Of a DNA stretch of 64,000 nt, positions 63,501 through 64,000 are shown in pieces. Under the pieces are notes generated by a model. It worked only from the letters and a program-made list of their open reading frames with translations, made no database searches and was not told the origin of the DNA. The translations under genes were made by a program, and so were the position numbers. Numbering within the stretch: the stretch's first letter is position 1; the number at the start of each line of letters is the position of its first letter. The DNA is from Kosakonia oryzendophytica (GTDB lineage: Bacteria; Pseudomonadota; Gammaproteobacteria; Enterobacterales; Enterobacteriaceae). The stretch spans positions 273,240 through 337,239 of the forward strand of contig NZ_FMAY01000005.1 in NCBI RefSeq assembly GCF_900094925.1. Direction: 5' to 3'.

Positions 63501-64000
63501 GCGGGAGATCAAGGAACCATTTATGAGAGTCATATTTAAAAAAAATGGGCAGGGAAGGATTATTTTCAACGATCAGTGATGTTGTGGCATAAAGCCATGC
63601 ACTGACACCCTCCAGAGAATTCGCATAGACATCAATATAACGGTAGTTACCGGCGACAAACAGGTAGTTATAGTTGCCTGACGTATAGATTTGCTCATCG
63701 CTCATGTCCAGACCGATAGCCGCGACGGAAGCATTAACTCTGCTTGCCGGTGGGAATCTTTCGCGTACGGCTTTATCCAGCCCGGCATCAACACGTGTGC
63801 TACGTGGTAACGGCGGCCATATTTTTTCCTCCGCTTCCGGCGCGGGTGTCGTGCTCTCATCGGCCAGCAATCTTCGCCCCACGGCCCGGCGGACCCGGTC
63901 ATGTATTTCCGGCTGCGGAAGGTCAATGACTATCTGGTAATCCCTCTGCGCCAGCACGGCCTGCAACGCTGTCAAATCCTCTTCGCTCAGAACGTCCTGC
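57571..64000 (-). CDS. Giant multi-domain toxin-like protein, partial (5' end outside window)
   Basis: The frame runs from the window edge to 57571 (over 2140 residues); no start is visible. Numbering here begins at the TTG at 63975. Residues about 97-465 hold four divergent copies of a beta-rich module (GxIY...WPF.F...GVI pattern; examples at 210-256, 304-366 and 412-465). A coiled coil follows at about 600-690. A hydrophobic pair near 1141-1165 could enter membranes. Cys1411 in EKCEYVSSYVA, His1449 in NHYVIV and Asp1466 in YVFDLTAA fit a papain-like deamidase centre of the Pasteurella-toxin type. Two copies of a module (1646-1705 and 1821-1878) precede a likely second centre with His1920 (RLHG) and Cys1962 (LESCYGA), like a C80 autoprocessing peptidase. 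Function is inferred. Confidence 0.88.
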   Translation of the reverse strand, partial: QDVLSEEDLTALQAVLAQRDYQIVIDLPQPEIHDRVRRAVGRRLLADESTTPAPEAEEKIWPPLPRSTRVDAGLDKAVRERFPPASRVNASVAAIGLDMSDEQIYTSGNYNYLFVAGNYRYIDVYANSLEGVSAWLYATTSLIVENNPSLPIFFKYDSHKWFLDLPPEESLPAAVTTLPEVKGKPEVTSASPSLVQLAQSWGAGNTFQYNQMAVGHEGAIYQDDKFYICLQGKYWPFIFVSDSVGVIITGAKYVYVLRKENTWDTATTIRPMVMPGVSVVSRDIDERIEKEFDPRNAMQPSPGDFKTQKERGIYESASGETFIYAATNFWPVTLTKTTASSTVYDNATIYEKRNDSTAKTVNIFKDRQSQQWGDKDQTPTTGTGKRPENTTASAWLTEEARLWSYDTRTAGFPASLEGDGGIYRQPNGDLYIFLNKAWWPFVFLGGNVGVISVKKKDETVNVIVHNYKGMWEYAGETAVEAPQVISDAISSLLINTDLAREIRHALFHALSGHDYVSWNTLLQLLLQIIDQEFYRLYTEPDNEKLRKLLILKNKLVRRQQQMHYTEQLLPAAKKNEWNEPLLNTYYHAFSTGLVDTTEIYAAWHSRLVVQDIKKKKKLLESYNVDLKIAEVSRKIAEADNRRQIHMRNIKEQFNAPDGNKEITRAKEEQEKIKILESEKKQLQKIADNIREKTTQYDKQIQLHSEKYSGYDQGVILAKNTLGTNLRHTTDQNSTSLATEEAIITLALQEVKMLVKEREAYSEKELHELKTIRIARDLVIRMSEQQSIFNSLVNRLTAIGIEKHSLANDYTDIVWVNEQAEKINKNNFQFNENTEDSFFLAPILYWLLKNNKKISNLQGQDITKIVDDYYTDVYHLNPLTEITKIPEGYTSLSGVLSSEYFENQSDYNEQFRVYKEKYSTYDASELAKTLLLFSGVSLADLLKKTKKRLRFEVKVTDTDANRMPGEMLFIQLHDNRWIFFSLFPGAMFSRVFSANQMNANVFLNEITKINPDAKFSFDEYLELYSNTFLKQYGGMGIGLFRERWEITKKNLIKAFLYNSDNGIEYPSPFSENSDYGIIYHRNINATQPGNNVISLLNTSIRAVLNNSAEVKRRELYTPFILQKIAFVMIPFYREIYHYATNEEYEVDMESVLLDTIGVVFIAVSAGVQIASVISRMKGISTFLQQGLKNGLAGKSLQLYVLKEMAKDAAFSALKITKISMMALIDMIDPLAIKEITRFTIHRISKTKNLRVLVPEDVPIAQTRGINKKYARTDVDIWKMYKSKVKDAEVYVPSTINNQNKEYYISVDDNTYQIRWDDASYTWRTVDPKNPGRFAYGEPIVFENGKWKINIAYGGLRGGGKRASSRDDVVMGIQQMREDLKKEKVLENLNGGNEFDAQEYLTKMREVGEISQSINYPKEKCEYVSSYVAAYLARNGFEEIRYRAMAFFIHGTDRKPVNHYVIVARRGEKGGDYVFDLTAAQFGGIYAELNGPIILPEALWAQKYANLTSRSLIKYGDYPTRAAATTDFGPFSKYFFYGPNSLIPNAKVLLRPSWYYPATQVADTVAGTQKKMPVIGLGFSNPVREAARRSRLTDVVSDVSWDYAVDLLENAELLSRGPGDALRKGLKQATGEPEFVNVKSLFARTQTVDSMESLLRVRQGDVLLFTATDPALSAMEARPVHIMVSLGNGRFAGVKNNVLDPALGEGKQIITAEQLGEFTGTTFRRRGGDTRDIHLIAAEPKEIIREESLTLKTLAEQATETVADAQAVLTKSTDLLRQSGELAPEQALALQAILTPLFKSGTQQAGTEINRSVKQFFVTPQKVPNSTALGALPKGKLVIFGDSGADSFSAHHLMYSLGEGEFMMVNPARLDPRLTSNNAVVKASQFPEELFSKYGVQAGDISLTNLRLTSLLGRDARFFAEGPILTVRLHGAASNVNYMDAYELSEVIKGLALRETPPLNLGSIREIKLESCYGAFGLVPTGKALAYLLDKKVVAYPLRFSARIHNNPSVFNRFRTYVPADLSPAERTKIINQSSRNHDFWNRLLGLYKSVKTTRTRREADLFTDLINNVADFVNGVFDERVFLDEYPEYQSGLYVTLEQFRALCSDEINSAEAFAERCMDILTLSAFSADLLDKYLGGTGSVS

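Overview
The window looks like chromosome from a member of the Enterobacteriaceae, most likely an environmental or plant-associated genus such as Kosakonia or Enterobacter (inference from gene content, not a database match). Core enterobacterial markers are maeA followed by sra, digH (yddW), a BluF-type BLUF-EAL protein and a sigma-28 style chemoreceptor promoter. Around them sit many accessory catabolic, regulatory and toxin genes. I saw no tRNA, rRNA, insertion sequence or CRISPR array.

Layout. 1-1.0 kb: the start of an ABC-F ATPase gene behind a short leader peptide whose RNA can fold in two mutually exclusive ways. 1-4.3 kb: an SDR dehydrogenase divergent from an HxlR regulator, then maeA and sra. 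4.5-9.9 kb: a seven-gene operon (phosphotriesterase-like lactonase, creatininase-like amidohydrolase, ascorbate-type PTS IIA/IIB/IIC, SIS protein, GntR/UTRA repressor) with a palindromic operator over its promoter. 10-14.2 kb: a DUF2135/TPR lipid- or envelope-exported protein, a stand-alone PL5 alginate lyase and an Aer-like chemoreceptor. 14.6-23.3 kb: a polar amino-acid ABC transporter (J-Q-M-P order), a TauE/SafE permease, two MmgE/PrpD proteins and a divergent FCD-type GntR regulator that shares a GTATAC-centred motif with the transporter. 23.4-26.3 kb: a BLUF-EAL light-sensing phosphodiesterase and a Cache-GGDEF cyclase.

26.3-39.7 kb is an accessory block: GNAT, alpha/beta hydrolase, MFS exporter, DoxX, YtcJ-like amidohydrolase, divergent YcaC-like hydrolase, two XapX membrane proteins, a single-domain receiver, a 1850-residue kinase-like/AAA/GAF/PAS histidine kinase, and a convergent FixJ-type regulator. 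A 16-bp sequence repeated three times in tandem lies in the divergent promoter region of the amidohydrolase. 40-43.7 kb holds a NUDIX hydrolase, an EmrB-type MFS pump, a LysR regulator and a small membrane protein. 44-46.1 kb holds a three-gene unit of a signal-less RlpA-like barrel, a secreted protein and an EEP-family hydrolase. 46.5-49.7 kb is AT-richer and carries three proteins I do not recognise plus a 2-hydroxyacid dehydrogenase.

50-54.8 kb is a 1,3-diaminopropane module: diaminobutyrate decarboxylase and aminotransferase, divergent from a LysC paralog. The LysC paralog carries natural changes at positions where E. coli LysC becomes lysine-insensitive, and its leader looks like a shortened lysine riboswitch, so it may be an aspartokinase freed from lysine control to feed diaminobutyrate. 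54.8-57.5 kb: a VF530-like protein, digH, and an ECF sigma factor with a His-rich membrane partner. 57.6-64 kb: a giant toxin-like protein (over 2134 residues, running off the window) with four N-terminal repeats, a coiled coil, a papain-like Cys-His-Asp centre, a duplicated module and a second His/Cys centre.
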